Shown in pieces: positions 34,735-45,119 of a DNA stretch of 64,000 nt; position 1 is the stretch's first letter; each line of letters begins with the position of its first letter. Position numbers and translations under genes: made by a program. The DNA is from Maribacter spongiicola (GTDB lineage: Bacteria; Bacteroidota; Bacteroidia; Flavobacteriales; Flavobacteriaceae): NCBI RefSeq assembly GCF_004364165.1, contig NZ_SOAY01000010.1, forward strand, positions 62,001 to 126,000, read 5' to 3'. Under the pieces are notes generated by a model. The model saw only the letters and a list, made by a program, of their open reading frames with translations. It searched no databases and was not told the origin of the DNA.

Positions 34735-35724
34735 ATGTTACGAGTAGAGAATCTATCATTTTCATATGATAAACTTCCAGTTTTAGAGTCCATTAATTTA
34801 CGTATTCAACGTGGAGAACATGTTGCTATCATTGGTGAAAGTGGCTGTGGTAAAAGTACATTGTTAAAACTCATGTATGGGTTAATGGATTTGGAGCAAG
34901 GTGAAATTTTCTGGGAAGACGAGCAAATTTTGGGTCCGGCGTATAACTTGGTTCCTGGTGCTCCTTTTATGAAATACCTTTCTCAAGATTTTGATCTGAT
35001 GCCGTTCATTACCGTTTCTGAAAATATTAGCCAGTATCTCTCTGTTTTTTATCCAGAAGAATTAAAAGAAAGAACACAAGAGCTATTAGAAATGATAGAG
35101 ATGACCGAGTTTGCCGATAAAAAGGTTAAAACCTTAAGCGGCGGTCAGCAACAACGTGTTGCCTTGGCTAGAGTTTTGGCACAAAAGCCCGAAGTCTTAC
35201 TTTTAGACGAACCCTTTGGTCATATAGATAATTTCCTAAAAAATAGCTTACGTCGTAATATTTTCAATTACCTAAAAGAGAATCTTATTACCACCATTGT
35301 TGCGACCCATGATGTAAATGATGTTTTACCATTTGCCGATCGTGCAGTCGTTTTGCGTGATAAGGAAATAATTGCAAGGGCAAGACCAATGGAACTTTAT
35401 AAGAACCCAAAAAGTTTATATGTGGCATCCCTTTTTGGCGAGGCGAGCATGATTTCAATCGATGTGCTTAAAACCTATGCGAATACCAAAAGAAAAATTA
35501 TTGTCTACGCACATGAGTTTCGAGTTTCGCCTTCATCAGGATTTCATGTTATTGTAGAAAAAGCATACCCAATGGGCGCCTATTACTTAACCGAAAGTAA
35601 AAGCGATGATGATGAAACCATTTTCTTCAACGCAGATAAATTATACCCGAAAGGGAAAGAATTGTTTTTAAATGTTGCCATTGAAACTATCAATCAGCGC
35701 ATACAAGAAGCTGCTGCTAATTAA
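34735..35724 (+). CDS. ABC transporter ATP-binding protein, orphan
   Basis: 329 residues from the ATG at 34735 (MLRVENLSFSYDKLPVLESINL). Walker A GESGCGKST, Q-loop YLSQDFDLMPF, signature LSGGQQQR, Walker B VLLLDEP, and the switch His in VATHDVND. A C-terminal domain of about 90 residues follows, resembling the regulatory part of iron or spermidine importer ATPases (FbpC/PotA). No permease or binding protein is nearby, so it must work with a distant one or has another role. Confidence 0.88.
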   Translation: MLRVENLSFSYDKLPVLESINLRIQRGEHVAIIGESGCGKSTLLKLMYGLMDLEQGEIFWEDEQILGPAYNLVPGAPFMKYLSQDFDLMPFITVSENISQYLSVFYPEELKERTQELLEMIEMTEFADKKVKTLSGGQQQRVALARVLAQKPEVLLLDEPFGHIDNFLKNSLRRNIFNYLKENLITTIVATHDVNDVLPFADRAVVLRDKEIIARARPMELYKNPKSLYVASLFGEASMISIDVLKTYANTKRKIIVYAHEFRVSPSSGFHVIVEKAYPMGAYYLTESKSDDDETIFFNADKLYPKGKELFLNVAIETINQRIQEAAAN

Positions 35725-35738
35725 TTTAAAAACATGTT

Positions 35739-36140
35739 GTGAACCAAGAACAGATTCTTACCGAGTTACAATTTAAAGCCATTAGAAGTAGTGGTCCTGG
35801 TGGTCAGCATGCTAATAAAGTTTCTTCTAAAGTCGAACTGTCTTTCCATATTGAAGCTTCCGCGGGACTAACAGAACGCCAAAAGAAAAGAGTTCTTCTA
35901 AAGCTAGGCAACAAACTAAGTAAAGAAGGCTTACTGATTTTACAATGCGATGAATCTCGTAGTCAACACAAAAACAAAGAATTGGTTATTAAACGATTCT
36001 TGAAACTTCTAGAAAAATCTTTAGTAGTACCCAAGGCTAGAAAGAAAAGTAGACCTACTAGATCATCTATTGAAAAAAGGTTGAAGGGCAAGAAAATTGC
36101 CTCCCTCAAAAAGCAGAATCGCTGTAAGCCAGATTATTAA
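35739..36140 (+). CDS. arfB: Alternative ribosome-rescue peptidyl-tRNA hydrolase ArfB
   Basis: 133 residues from a GTG start at 35739 (no in-frame ATG upstream). The GGQ motif (residues 21-23) lies in AIRSSGPGGQHANKVSSKVEL; the basic tail (KARKKSRPTRSSIEKRLKGKK) enters the empty mRNA channel in the family. Releases peptides from stalled ribosomes. Starts 14 bases after the ABC ATPase stop. Confidence 0.93.
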   Translation: MNQEQILTELQFKAIRSSGPGGQHANKVSSKVELSFHIEASAGLTERQKKRVLLKLGNKLSKEGLLILQCDESRSQHKNKELVIKRFLKLLEKSLVVPKARKKSRPTRSSIEKRLKGKKIASLKKQNRCKPDY

Positions 36141-36152
36141 ATTTCTTGTTTT

Positions 36153-37481
36153 TTATGCGAAAATAGTATAGAATACAAACACGGTTATCGCTCCTGTAAG
36201 ACCAAGAACTCCCGTACCTAAACCAAAAAGGCGATACCCAGTTTTTACGTTCATGCCGCTCATTTGTGTTACCACCCAAAAGAAACTATCATTGGCATGA
36301 GAGATTAGCGCAGAACCTGCCCCAATAACTACTACGACTAAAGCTTTCTGTATTTCGGTATCAAAACCTAAAGATGACATCATAGGCATGATTATCGATG
36401 CTGTTGTTACCAATGCCACCGTAGAAGAACCTTGTGCCGTTTTTAAAGCCGCTGCTAAAACAAAAGGCAAAAAAATACCCATATTATAATCCGTCAAAGT
36501 TTGCCCTAGAATTTCTGCAATACCCGAGTTCTGTAATATTTTACCAAAAATTCCACCAGCTCCTGTTATCAATAATATAGAAGCTGCATCTTTAATTGCC
36601 TTACCTACCCAACCTGCCGATGAGAGCATATCATAATTCAATTTTTTAGGTAAGAGCAGACATAACAATACGCCAATTAAAAGTGATATTACAGGCTCCC
36701 CAATAAAATTAATAAAATCTAATAGCCTGTTTTCGTGTCCAATATCCATAGAGTTTAAAACCGATTTCAAAACAATTAGAAAAATAGGAACTAGAATTGG
36801 TATGGACGCTTTTAAGGCACTAGGCGAATTTTTAATCTCTTGTTCTGCTTCTAGTGCATCTTCAACATCAGGTTCTATCATCGTTTGGGATGCATATTTC
36901 TTGGCGAATATGATTCCGACAATCAAAGCCACGATACTTGTTGGAAATCCGAAAGCGATGACCAAACCTAAATCTGCCCCAAGAATACCTGCTGCTGCAA
37001 TAGGACCAGGAGTTGGTGGCACCATCGTATGGGATGCCATTAAGCCCAAACCCAATGCTATTGCAGGACCAGCAATTGATATTTTGGCTTTTTTAGAAAG
37101 ACTTTTGTTTAATGGATGTAACAACATAAAACCACTATCTGCAAAGACAGGAATAGACACTATATAACCGATAATACCCATTGCTGTTGTCACCCGTTTC
37201 TTCCCTATTACACCCAACACTTTCTCTGCAATGGCAAATGCGCCACCGGTATGTTCTAAAAACGCACCAATGATGACTCCGAGAACTATAATCAACCCTA
37301 TTTTACCTAGTGTACCGCCAAAACCATCATTGATAGATACAATAATATCGGCATAAGGCATACCTGCAAAAATTCCGTATAAAATTGAAATAATGAATAG
37401 GGCAAGAAACGCGTGTATCTTTAGTTTTGTTGTCAGTATAATTATGGCAATGACTGCGATGAGTAAGTAGAATATTTCCAT
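36153..37481 (-). CDS. GntP family permease
   Basis: 442 residues, about 12-14 membrane segments. Family signatures: GFGGTLGKIGLIIVLGVIIGAFLEHTGGA, PVFADSGFMLLHPLNKSLSKKAK, and HTMVPPTPGPIAAAGILGADLG. Transports gluconate or similar sugar acids with protons. No sugar-acid kinase is nearby, so the substrate is unclear. Convergent with arfB. Confidence 0.92.
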   Translation of the reverse strand: MEIFYLLIAVIAIIILTTKLKIHAFLALFIISILYGIFAGMPYADIIVSINDGFGGTLGKIGLIIVLGVIIGAFLEHTGGAFAIAEKVLGVIGKKRVTTAMGIIGYIVSIPVFADSGFMLLHPLNKSLSKKAKISIAGPAIALGLGLMASHTMVPPTPGPIAAAGILGADLGLVIAFGFPTSIVALIVGIIFAKKYASQTMIEPDVEDALEAEQEIKNSPSALKASIPILVPIFLIVLKSVLNSMDIGHENRLLDFINFIGEPVISLLIGVLLCLLLPKKLNYDMLSSAGWVGKAIKDAASILLITGAGGIFGKILQNSGIAEILGQTLTDYNMGIFLPFVLAAALKTAQGSSTVALVTTASIIMPMMSSLGFDTEIQKALVVVVIGAGSALISHANDSFFWVVTQMSGMNVKTGYRLFGLGTGVLGLTGAITVFVFYTIFA

Positions 37482-37564
37482 AATTGATTTTTATTGTTGT
37501 CTAGAGTGCACCATAAATACTCAAAAATCGTCAAGGAAACAAATTAATTAAATGCAATGAAACA

Positions 37565-38035
37565 CTATCCAATACTATCTATAATTAGCTCCTTTCCGTT
37601 AAAACTAAAAACATCTCCTACTTTCTTACCAAAGACAAGCTTACCTATAGGCGTTGCCGCAGAAATACAGTAGACGGACTTAGGCTTACTTTTAAACTCC
37701 CCTGCTGAAATGGCTATGTAATACACAAATGAGTCTGTAACGACCAAACTACCTAAACCTACAGTTGAGGCATTTCTGTCTTTTGGCACTTTTAAAAGTA
37801 ATTGTTGCGTTTTTTCCAATTCTGCCAGCTGCTGACCTAGCTTTTCACGTTCTAACTGAATCATAGCACGACCGGTTTCATGCTTATCGCCAGCACTACT
37901 CTTCGTTTCTGAGGTAAGTGCCGACTCCAACTCTTTAATTTGATTCTGTATTCTTGTCAACCTATCGTTAACGAAATGCACGCAGAAGTCGTAAGCGTCC
38001 TTTTTTAAAATCTCAAGTGATTCAGTTTCCTTCAA
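37565..38035 (-). CDS. GreA/GreB-like protein
   Basis: 156 residues. The first 75 form a helical hairpin (FVNDRLTRIQNQIKELESALTSE ... GRAMIQLEREKLGQQLAELEKTQQLL) with SAGDKHETGR at the tip, in the place of the GreA acidic tip. The C-terminal half (VGLGSLVVTDSFVYYIAIS ... ATPIGKLVFGKKVGDVFSFNGKELIIDSI) is the GreA FKBP-like domain. It may bind the RNA polymerase secondary channel. It overlaps the upstream lipoprotein by 14 bases. Confidence 0.75.
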   Translation of the reverse strand: MKETESLEILKKDAYDFCVHFVNDRLTRIQNQIKELESALTSETKSSAGDKHETGRAMIQLEREKLGQQLAELEKTQQLLLKVPKDRNASTVGLGSLVVTDSFVYYIAISAGEFKSKPKSVYCISAATPIGKLVFGKKVGDVFSFNGKELIIDSIG

Positions 38036-38630
38036 TGTGATACAAATCTGCCAGTTTATAAATCAAGTAATTTACGATTTGATTATCACTTTCACCACCA
38101 CTTATCATCTTTTGAATCTCTATTTCATTTTCAGCTTTAAAATACTTCAAATCTCCAGAGCGATTATCACTAAATATATTCCAAGATTTTAATCCGCTTA
38201 ACATTGCTTTATGTGCTTCGTAACGGTTTGTAATTGCTTGAACCCTTTTCTTATCTACCTTTTCTACTGACTCACTATCGTTTAGTATCTTATAATCTGC
38301 CGTAATTTGGGCATCTGCTTTTTCTGCTTCGGTAATGATCTTAAAATAAGCTCTAGATACTAAAGATTCGTATTTAGAGTAGAATCCTGATTCCATAGTA
38401 TCATCTGCCAATGCAACTTCTTCATCCGTACTGGCATATAAATCTTCTTTGGTATACGAGTTATCGGCAATAAGTGATTGTTTCCAAGCTTCACTTTTTA
38501 TATGCTCTTTCCATACCCTAGCATATTCTCGCTGGTAATGGGTTTTTGTCAATCCGCAGCTATTTAGACACACTATTGCTATAACGGCTAAAAATGTAGC
38601 CGAGGTAATTCTTCTAATCAATCTTTTCAT
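38022..38630 (-). CDS. Lipoprotein, unknown function
   Basis: 202 residues with a lipoprotein signal (AIVCLNSC, Cys25). The mature part is helical and charged (KTHYQREYARVWKEHIKSEAWKQSL, EAEKADAQITADYKIL), probably a periplasmic helix bundle. No family recognised. Its end overlaps the GreA-like gene, so the two are cotranscribed. Confidence 0.7.
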   Translation of the reverse strand: MKRLIRRITSATFLAVIAIVCLNSCGLTKTHYQREYARVWKEHIKSEAWKQSLIADNSYTKEDLYASTDEEVALADDTMESGFYSKYESLVSRAYFKIITEAEKADAQITADYKILNDSESVEKVDKKRVQAITNRYEAHKAMLSGLKSWNIFSDNRSGDLKYFKAENEIEIQKMISGGESDNQIVNYLIYKLADLYHIEGN

Positions 38631-38801
38631 ATAGTATACTTGCTATTACAAACCATATTAAAAGTTTGCTGTTCTAAGGCAAACTAACAATCGCATAGGG
38701 GGTAATAGATAATCAAAGGGGATAGACAATTTATAAATAAAAATAAGAGTACACCCGCCTTTTTGATAAGATTTTAAAAAATGGGTTAAAAAGCTCTCGG
38801 T

Positions 38802-39917
38802 TTAACTAATTAATTGTGCCAGCTTTTTACCGATAGTACTGCCAATTGCAACACCCATACCACCTAAACGCACACCGCAAGCCACATTTTCACTAAGCTG
38901 CTTTACTATAGGTTTCTTTTGCTGACCTACCCCCATAATACCGCTCCAACTATAATCAATTTCAAAAGGTTGCTCTGGTAAAATAACAGTTTTCAAAAGT
39001 TCTTTAAGCTTATTACTTACTAGTGCAGTAGTACCAAATTCGGTAGTCTCTTCTGTTTTGAAATCTAAATTTCTACCACCGCCCAACAAAACTCGGTTAT
39101 CAATATTTCTGAAATAATAATAGCCCTCTTCTAGATGAAAGGTTCCTTTAATATGTAAGTTTTTAATGGGTTTTGTAATCAACACCTGTGCTCGTGCAGG
39201 CTTTACATTTTCAGTAATCAATTGTGCTGCGAACCCATTTGTTGCTATTAATAATTTTTTAGTGGTAAATTCTAATTTAGTGGTTTTTATGGTTACCGTA
39301 GTACCCGAATCTTGAAAACCTTCTACCTGAGTATTATTTAAAATAGTGATGCCTTTTAGCTGAGCTAAATGCACTAAAGCATGCATCATTTTACCAGTAT
39401 CAATTTGCCCTTCAAATATTTGAGAAATATAATTGTTGTTGATTCCGTTGAAATTAAAGCTATCCGGGGTAATCTTAAAAGCATCCGCTTTAAAAACAGA
39501 ATGTAGTAACTCATTTACCGACTTTAATTCCTTAAGACAACGCTCGTACAACTCTAAATCCTTTTTTAAAAATAATTCGTGTCCGCCATTAATCTCATAC
39601 CCAATTGCGGCATCACCTAAAAGATTGCGCAATGAATATATGCCGTCATATCGTTCTTGCACCAAGTTAATCACTTCTTGTTCTGAGTGTGTTTTTAAGT
39701 CGGATAAAATTTCAGAAATACTACCAAAACAGGCAAAACCTGCGTTTTTGGTACTGGCGCCTTGCGGAAGCTTCCCTTTTTCCAAAATAAGAATACGTGC
39801 TTTCGGATGTTTTCGCCTTAATTCTAAAGCACAATTTAAGCCTACAATACCACTACCGATAATAGTAAATTCGATATTTGAAAACCACGACGTACGTTCC
39901 CAATAACTAAGATTCAT
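38802..39917 (-). CDS. FAD-dependent oxidoreductase (D-amino-acid oxidase fold)
   Basis: 371 residues from the ATG at 39915-39917; an upstream start adds 13. FAD-binding motif IIGSGIVGLNCALELRRKHP near the N-terminus, then GASTKNAGFACFGSISE and the C-terminal DAO ends RVLLGGGRNLDF and SGIMGVGQQKKPIV. Oxidises a secondary or primary amine; the substrate is not known. Confidence 0.88.
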   Translation of the reverse strand: MNLSYWERTSWFSNIEFTIIGSGIVGLNCALELRRKHPKARILILEKGKLPQGASTKNAGFACFGSISEILSDLKTHSEQEVINLVQERYDGIYSLRNLLGDAAIGYEINGGHELFLKKDLELYERCLKELKSVNELLHSVFKADAFKITPDSFNFNGINNNYISQIFEGQIDTGKMMHALVHLAQLKGITILNNTQVEGFQDSGTTVTIKTTKLEFTTKKLLIATNGFAAQLITENVKPARAQVLITKPIKNLHIKGTFHLEEGYYYFRNIDNRVLLGGGRNLDFKTEETTEFGTTALVSNKLKELLKTVILPEQPFEIDYSWSGIMGVGQQKKPIVKQLSENVACGVRLGGMGVAIGSTIGKKLAQLIS

Positions 39918-39971
39918 AATAGCATTTTGATTCGGACAAAAGATAGGCAAATCCATCTTGAAAAAAAGTAT

Positions 39972-40006
39972 AAAAAAACTCCAACATTACTGTTGGAGTT
40001 TTTTTG
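39972..40006 (-). terminator. Terminator after accC
   Basis: AAAAAACTCCAACA-TTAC-TGTTGGAGTTTTTT, a symmetrical stem with A and T runs. It overlaps the accC stop region and ends the acc operon. Confidence 0.9.
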
Positions 40007-40007
40007 A

Positions 40008-41360
40008 TTAATCTTCTTTAGGCGGATTCATTTTCCAGTCGTTCATAAAGGCTGTTGTATAGTTACCAGCCAAATAATCTGGATGATCCATTAATTGCCT
40101 GTGAAAAGGAATTGTGGTCTTTATACCTTCAATTACAAACTCATCTAAAGCTCGCTTCATTTTATTGATAGCTTCTTCCCTCGTTTGGGCAGTAGTGATC
40201 AGCTTAGCGATCATTGAATCATAATTTGGAGGAATACTGTACCCACTATATACGTGAGTATCCATTCTTACCCCATGACCACCTGGTATATGCAAGGTTG
40301 TAATCTTACCCGGCGATGGTCTAAAGTTATTATACGGGTCTTCTGCATTAATTCTACACTCGATAGAATGTAATTTTGGAAGGTAATTTTTACCTGAAAT
40401 CGGCACACCTGCAGCTACAAGAATTTGCTCACGAATTAAATCGTAATCAATAACCTGCTCTGTAATCGGGTGCTCTACTTGAATACGGGTATTCATTTCC
40501 ATAAAATAGAATTTACGGTGCTTATCTACCAAAAATTCTATGGTACCTGCACCTTCGTACTTTATGTATTCTGCAGCTCTAACCGCAGCTTCACCCATTT
40601 GCTCTCTTAATTTATCTGTCATAAAAGGTGACGGAGTCTCTTCCGTTAACTTTTGGTGACGACGTTGTACAGAACAATCTCTTTCTGATAGATGACATGC
40701 TTTACCGAATTGATCACCAACAATTTGAATTTCAATATGTCTTGGCTCTTCGATCAACTTTTCCATATACATACCACCATTACCGAAAGCAGCAGTTGCT
40801 TCATTTACGGCGCTATCGAAAAGTTCTTCCATTTTATCTTCAGAGAAAACAGCGCGCATACCTTTACCACCACCTCCGGCAGTAGCCTTGATCATAACAG
40901 GGTAGCCCATTTTTTTCGCTACCTTTTTTGCATCTGCTACATCTTTCAAAAGGCCTTCTGAACCAGGCACACAAGGTACACCTGCTTCTTTCATTGTTTC
41001 TTTGGCCGTAGCCTTATCTCCCATTTTGTCTATTTGATCACCAGAGGCACCAATAAACTTTATATCATGTTCTGCACATATACGTGAGAACTTTGAGTTT
41101 TCCGAAAGAAAACCATAACCTGGGTGAATAGCGTCTGCATTGGTAATCTCTGCAGCCGCAATTATATTAGGGATCTTTAAATAGGATTCGCTACTAGCAG
41201 CAGGACCAATACATACGGCTTCATCTGCGAAACGCACATGTAAACTTTCTTCATCTGCCTTACTATATACAGCTACCGTTTTAATACCCATTTCTTTACA
41301 GGTACGGATAACACGCAAAGCGATTTCACCCCTATTGGCAATCAGTATTTTTTTAAACAT
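40008..41360 (-). CDS. accC: Acetyl-CoA carboxylase, biotin carboxylase subunit
   Basis: 450 residues. N-terminal [29 protein letters not shown]-grasp [45 protein letters not shown] and RINAEDP. Carboxylates the biotin of AccB with bicarbonate and ATP in the first step of fatty-acid synthesis. Downstream of accB with an 84-base gap. Confidence 0.97.
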   Translation of the reverse strand: MFKKILIANRGEIALRVIRTCKEMGIKTVAVYSKADEESLHVRFADEAVCIGPAASSESYLKIPNIIAAAEITNADAIHPGYGFLSENSKFSRICAEHDIKFIGASGDQIDKMGDKATAKETMKEAGVPCVPGSEGLLKDVADAKKVAKKMGYPVMIKATAGGGGKGMRAVFSEDKMEELFDSAVNEATAAFGNGGMYMEKLIEEPRHIEIQIVGDQFGKACHLSERDCSVQRRHQKLTEETPSPFMTDKLREQMGEAAVRAAEYIKYEGAGTIEFLVDKHRKFYFMEMNTRIQVEHPITEQVIDYDLIREQILVAAGVPISGKNYLPKLHSIECRINAEDPYNNFRPSPGKITTLHIPGGHGVRMDTHVYSGYSIPPNYDSMIAKLITTAQTREEAINKMKRALDEFVIEGIKTTIPFHRQLMDHPDYLAGNYTTAFMNDWKMNPPKED

Positions 41361-41444
41361 CTTTTAAATTTTAAGTTCTAGGTTCGACAAGATTCTTACA
41401 CATCATTATAAAATGACATCTAAAAACTACTACTCAAAATTTTG

Positions 41445-41939
41445 TTAAGATGGATCTACCAAGAATAATGGTTGATCAAACTCAACTGGCGACGAATCAT
41501 CTACTAATATCTTAACGATAGTACCAGAAACTTCAGATTCGATATCGTTGAACAATTTCATTGCTTCAATAACGCAAAGTACATCACCTGTACCAATAGT
41601 TTGTCCTACCTCAACAAAAACAGGTTTGTCTGGAGAAGGCTTTCTGTAGAAAGTACCAATGATCGGAGACTTTATGGTGATGTATTTATCATCTTCAGCT
41701 TTTTTCTTCTCAGCATCGTTAGTACCCGCTGCAGCTATTTGAGGCTCTGCCTGTGCAGGAGCAGCAGCTTGCATAGCTGGTTGAGACATAGGCATCGTAT
41801 GCACATATGTTGGCTCAGAATTTCCTGCTAAGCTTCCTGTGCGAATGGTAATCTTAATATCATCCGTTTCCAGTTTTACCTCGCTAGCACCAGATTTGGC
41901 CACAAACTTGATAAGGCTTTGAATTTCTTTAATATCCAT
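41445..41939 (-). CDS. accB: Acetyl-CoA carboxylase, biotin carboxyl carrier protein
   Basis: 164 residues. Short N-terminal helical part (MDIKEIQSLIKFVAKSGASEVKLETDDIKI), an Ala/Pro/Gln linker (about 50-75), then the biotinyl domain with the biotin lysine Lys128 in EAMKLFN. Carries CO2 from AccC to the carboxyltransferase. Confidence 0.97.
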   Translation of the reverse strand: MDIKEIQSLIKFVAKSGASEVKLETDDIKITIRTGSLAGNSEPTYVHTMPMSQPAMQAAAPAQAEPQIAAAGTNDAEKKKAEDDKYITIKSPIIGTFYRKPSPDKPVFVEVGQTIGTGDVLCVIEAMKLFNDIESEVSGTIVKILVDDSSPVEFDQPLFLVDPS

Positions 41940-41973
41940 ATATTTCTAAGTTATAATTGGTCTTTGTTGTTAG

Positions 41974-42966
41974 TTAATAAGCCCATTTCAAGTAGATAGA
42001 ACCCCATGTAAAGCCGCCACCAAAGGCTGCGAAGACTAAGTTATCTCCCTTTTTAAGCTGTTTTTCGTAATCAAATAATAATAATGGCAATGTTGCAGAG
42101 GTAGTATTACCGTAGCGTTGAATATTCATCAACACCTTTGATTCGCCTACACCCATTCTTTTGGCAGTGGCATCAATAATACGCTTATTTGCTTGATGTG
42201 GCACTAACCAGTCGACATCATTTTCAGTAAGTCCATTTCTTGCCATGATCTTAGCTGCGACTTCTGCCATATTAGAAACGGCAAATTTGAATACCGTTTT
42301 GCCTTCTTGAAAAATGTAATGTTTTTTATTGGTTACACTTTCTATAGTGGCCGGCATGATAGATCCGCCACCTTCCATTCCTAAAAACTGTCTTCCGCTA
42401 CCATCTGCTCTCAAATACTCATCTTGTAGACCAAGACCTTCTGTATTCGGTTCAAAAAGAACTGCACCTGCACCATCTCCAAAAATAATACAAGTTGTAC
42501 GATCGGTATAGTCAATAATAGATGACATTTTATCGGCACCTATTAATAATACTTTTTTATATCTGCCGGTTTCGATATGCCCAGCAACTGTTGACATGCC
42601 AAAAAGAAAACTTGAACATGCAGCCAATAAATCGTAAGCAAAAGCATTTACGGCACCAATTTCTGAAGCAACGAAAGCTGCCGTAGAAGCAACCATACTA
42701 TCTGGTGTTGCAGTTGCGACTATTACAAGGTCTATTTCTGCTGCATCCAACCCCTTCTTCTGCATGAGGTCTTGTGCCGCTTTAATGGCTAAATACGACG
42801 TACCCTCTCCTTCTTCCTTCTTAAGCACCCTTCTTTCCTTAATACCAGTTCTAGTAGTGATCCACTCGTCATTGGTATCAACCAAATCTTCAAGCATTTT
42901 ATTGGTCATTACAAACTGGGGAACATAGCCTCCTACCGCGGTTATAGCTGCTGTAATTTTGGTCAT
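41974..42966 (-). CDS. fabH: 3-oxoacyl-ACP synthase III
   Basis: 330 residues. Catalytic triad: Cys117 in AACSSF, His in PHQANKR, Asn in YGNTTSAT. Start MTKITAAITAVGGYVP is typical. Condenses acetyl-CoA with malonyl-ACP to start fatty-acid synthesis. Precedes accB by 34 bases. Confidence 0.96.
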   Translation of the reverse strand: MTKITAAITAVGGYVPQFVMTNKMLEDLVDTNDEWITTRTGIKERRVLKKEEGEGTSYLAIKAAQDLMQKKGLDAAEIDLVIVATATPDSMVASTAAFVASEIGAVNAFAYDLLAACSSFLFGMSTVAGHIETGRYKKVLLIGADKMSSIIDYTDRTTCIIFGDGAGAVLFEPNTEGLGLQDEYLRADGSGRQFLGMEGGGSIMPATIESVTNKKHYIFQEGKTVFKFAVSNMAEVAAKIMARNGLTENDVDWLVPHQANKRIIDATAKRMGVGESKVLMNIQRYGNTTSATLPLLLFDYEKQLKKGDNLVFAAFGGGFTWGSIYLKWAY

Positions 42967-43006
42967 ACTTTATTTGCTTTCTTGTAAAAAACTTAAAAAA
43001 CCTGTC

Positions 43007-43042
43007 AAAAGTCATGAAAATTAGTGATTTTCAGCGACTTTT
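43007..43042 (-). other. Long stem-loop in the fabH leader
   Basis: AAAAGTC-A-TGAAAAT ... ATTTTCA-GC-GACTTTT, 14 bp with a small internal mismatch, 40 bases before fabH. It could be a second terminator after rpmF or a leader structure. The rest of the gap 42967-43199 holds the rpmF terminator only. Confidence 0.55.
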
Positions 43043-43144
43043 TTGGTAAAGTTATCGGGTTTTTGAAAAATTGCAATTGATAGCCGCACCACTATTGCCC
43101 CTTATATTATCTGAATAACAAGGTGCTAAAAAACAAATTGGGCT

Positions 43145-43177
43145 AAAAAAAACTCCCTACTTCAAATGAAGTGGGAG
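43145..43177 (-). terminator. Terminator of rpmF
   Basis: CTCCC-T-ACTTCA-AA-TGAAGT-GGGAG with a T run on the minus strand. Confidence 0.85.
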
Positions 43178-43199
43178 CTTAGTATAATTTAAAAAAGTC

Positions 43200-43397
43200 T
43201 TAAGCTTCTGCTTCTTCAGTTTTATCAACTAAAACTTGACCTCTATAATGTAATTTTCCTTCGTGCCAATGAGCTCTGTGAAATAGGTGAGTCTCGCCAG
43301 TTGTAGAATCTGTAGCCAAAGTAGGAGCTACTGCCTTATAATGTGTTCTTCTTTTGTCTCTCCTTGTTTTGGAAATTTTTCTCTTAGGATGTGCCAT
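43200..43397 (-). CDS. rpmF: 50S ribosomal protein L32
   Basis: 65 residues: [21 protein letters not shown] is the conserved N-terminus; [14 protein letters not shown] follows. The zinc cysteines of some L32 forms are absent (Cys-minus type). Eight bases after the DUF177 gene, as usual. Confidence 0.96.
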   Translation of the reverse strand: MAHPKRKISKTRRDKRRTHYKAVAPTLATDSTTGETHLFHRAHWHEGKLHYRGQVLVDKTEEAEA

Positions 43398-43404
43398 TTA
43401 AACC

Positions 43405-43935
43405 TTATTTATCCGTTAATAGTTTCTTTAATTCGTCCCAACGGGGATCGCTTTCTTTTTTGTCTAATCTTTTCTCTTTTGGTTGAAGCTCCTTTAACCT
43501 GTCTAACACTTCAGATTTTAAAGTGCCATCTTCAATACCAGGATGAATTCTTTTTTGCGGAACTGCCAATACTAGCATTTCATACACATACTGCGCAATG
43601 TTCAATTGGTGTTCGTTATGAGGAAGAATCAATATTTCATCATTTTCATCATTATACTCTTCACCAAACTTAACTATCAAATGCAAATCTCCGCTTATAG
43701 CTTGATCATACGGTTCGCTAGTTATGTCGCAATCAACATTCACTGTTCCTGATGCTTCCATGTCAACCTCCATCATTGTACTTGTTTTATGAAGTACTAC
43801 ATCTAAATTGATGTTGGTAGCATTGAATTCATCGTATCCAAAAGAATCAAAGAACGTATTTTCAATCTGGTAATTAAAGTTGTGTTTTCCTTGCTTCAAT
43901 CCTGAGAAAGGAATATTGAACTCCTTTTGCTTCAT
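43405..43935 (-). CDS. DUF177 (YceD) family protein
   Basis: 176 residues from the ATG at 43933-43935 (MKQKEFNIPFSGLKQGKH); the longer frame adds 12 residues. The family signatures CDITSEPYDQAISGDL and the acidic END.EILILPHNEHQLNIAQYVYEMLVLAVP are clear, with DPRWDELKKLL near the end. Always beside rpmF; plant and bacterial homologues function in 23S rRNA maturation. Confidence 0.92.
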   Translation of the reverse strand: MKQKEFNIPFSGLKQGKHNFNYQIENTFFDSFGYDEFNATNINLDVVLHKTSTMMEVDMEASGTVNVDCDITSEPYDQAISGDLHLIVKFGEEYNDENDEILILPHNEHQLNIAQYVYEMLVLAVPQKRIHPGIEDGTLKSEVLDRLKELQPKEKRLDKKESDPRWDELKKLLTDK

Positions 43936-44057
43936 CTCGTACACACTTAAATTAACACTAATCGCCCACAAAAGGCGGGTGCAAAGATACTATAATTTTA
44001 ATAAAAGACAATAGTTATCAACTATTTATCTTTATAACTTTTTAATGCTACTAAATA

Positions 44058-45110
44058 TTAACGCTCTCTCTTTAAACGCTGCTTTTTTAATACATCTTTT
44101 GTTAGCTCTTCGTACTCGGTTCTGTTCTTGAATATCTTCAACGCCATGAAAACCGCTTCTTTAAATGAACTTTCGTCAGCCACCCCTTTTCCTGCTATTT
44201 CATAAGCAGTACCATGATCTGGCGATGTTCTAACTTTATTTAAACCTGCCGTAAAATTGACTCCCTGACCGAATGATATTGTTTTAAAAGGAATCAGCCC
44301 CTGGTCATGATATGCCGCTAAAATAGCATCGAACTTTTTATAGCCATCAGATCCAAAAAAGCTGTCTGCTGAGTACGGACCATATACCAAATGGCCCATA
44401 TTCGACATTTCTTTAATTACCGGCTTCATTACCTCATCGTCTTCTTTGCCTATTACGCCATTATCTCCGCTATGCGGATTTATACCTAGCAAAGCTATTT
44501 TTGGTTTGCGAATACCAAAATCCATCATTAATGACTTTTCTATGGTATTGATTTTATCTCGTATCAGTCTAGGTATTATTGCTGCAGAAACATCTTTTAC
44601 TGCCACGTGATCAGTCAATAACCCGACCTTTAAGCTATCTGTCACCATAAACATCAAACTTTCGCCTTCTAGTTCTTGCGCTAAAAAGTCAGTATGCCCT
44701 GGGAATTTAAATTCTTCTGACTGAATATTGTTCTTGTTGATCGGTGCTGTCACCAATACATCTATATCTCCTTTTTTTAATGCATCGACCGCTGCTCGTA
44801 AAGATTTAATGGCATAGTCACCACCAGCTTTGGTCGCTTGACCAAAATCAATTCTAGGCATTTCTTTCCATACATTAACAATATTGATCTTATTGTCTAT
44901 TGCCTTAGAAGCTTCGGGTATACCATTGAAAACAATACTGAGATTCAACTGTTTCATTTGAAAAGAAACTGTTTTATTAGAGGCAAAAATAACGGGAGTG
45001 CAAAAATCTAACATTCTACTATCTACAAATGTTTTCAATGACACCTCGCAACCTATTCCGTTTAAGTCTCCTATTGAGATACCCAACCTTATTTTCCTAT
45101 TTTCCTCCAT
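44058..45110 (-). CDS. pdxA: 4-hydroxythreonine-4-phosphate dehydrogenase
   Basis: 350 residues. GISIGDLNGIGCEV start, TAPINKNNIQSEEFKFPGHTDFLA, GINPHSGDNGVIGKED (metal His) and AAYHDQGLIPFK, NFTAGLNKVRTSPDHGTAYEIAGKG. NAD-dependent step of pyridoxal phosphate synthesis. First gene of the block leading to accC, divergent from ribE. Confidence 0.95.
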   Translation of the reverse strand: MEENRKIRLGISIGDLNGIGCEVSLKTFVDSRMLDFCTPVIFASNKTVSFQMKQLNLSIVFNGIPEASKAIDNKINIVNVWKEMPRIDFGQATKAGGDYAIKSLRAAVDALKKGDIDVLVTAPINKNNIQSEEFKFPGHTDFLAQELEGESLMFMVTDSLKVGLLTDHVAVKDVSAAIIPRLIRDKINTIEKSLMMDFGIRKPKIALLGINPHSGDNGVIGKEDDEVMKPVIKEMSNMGHLVYGPYSADSFFGSDGYKKFDAILAAYHDQGLIPFKTISFGQGVNFTAGLNKVRTSPDHGTAYEIAGKGVADESSFKEAVFMALKIFKNRTEYEELTKDVLKKQRLKRER

Positions 45111-45119
45111 GATAATCTG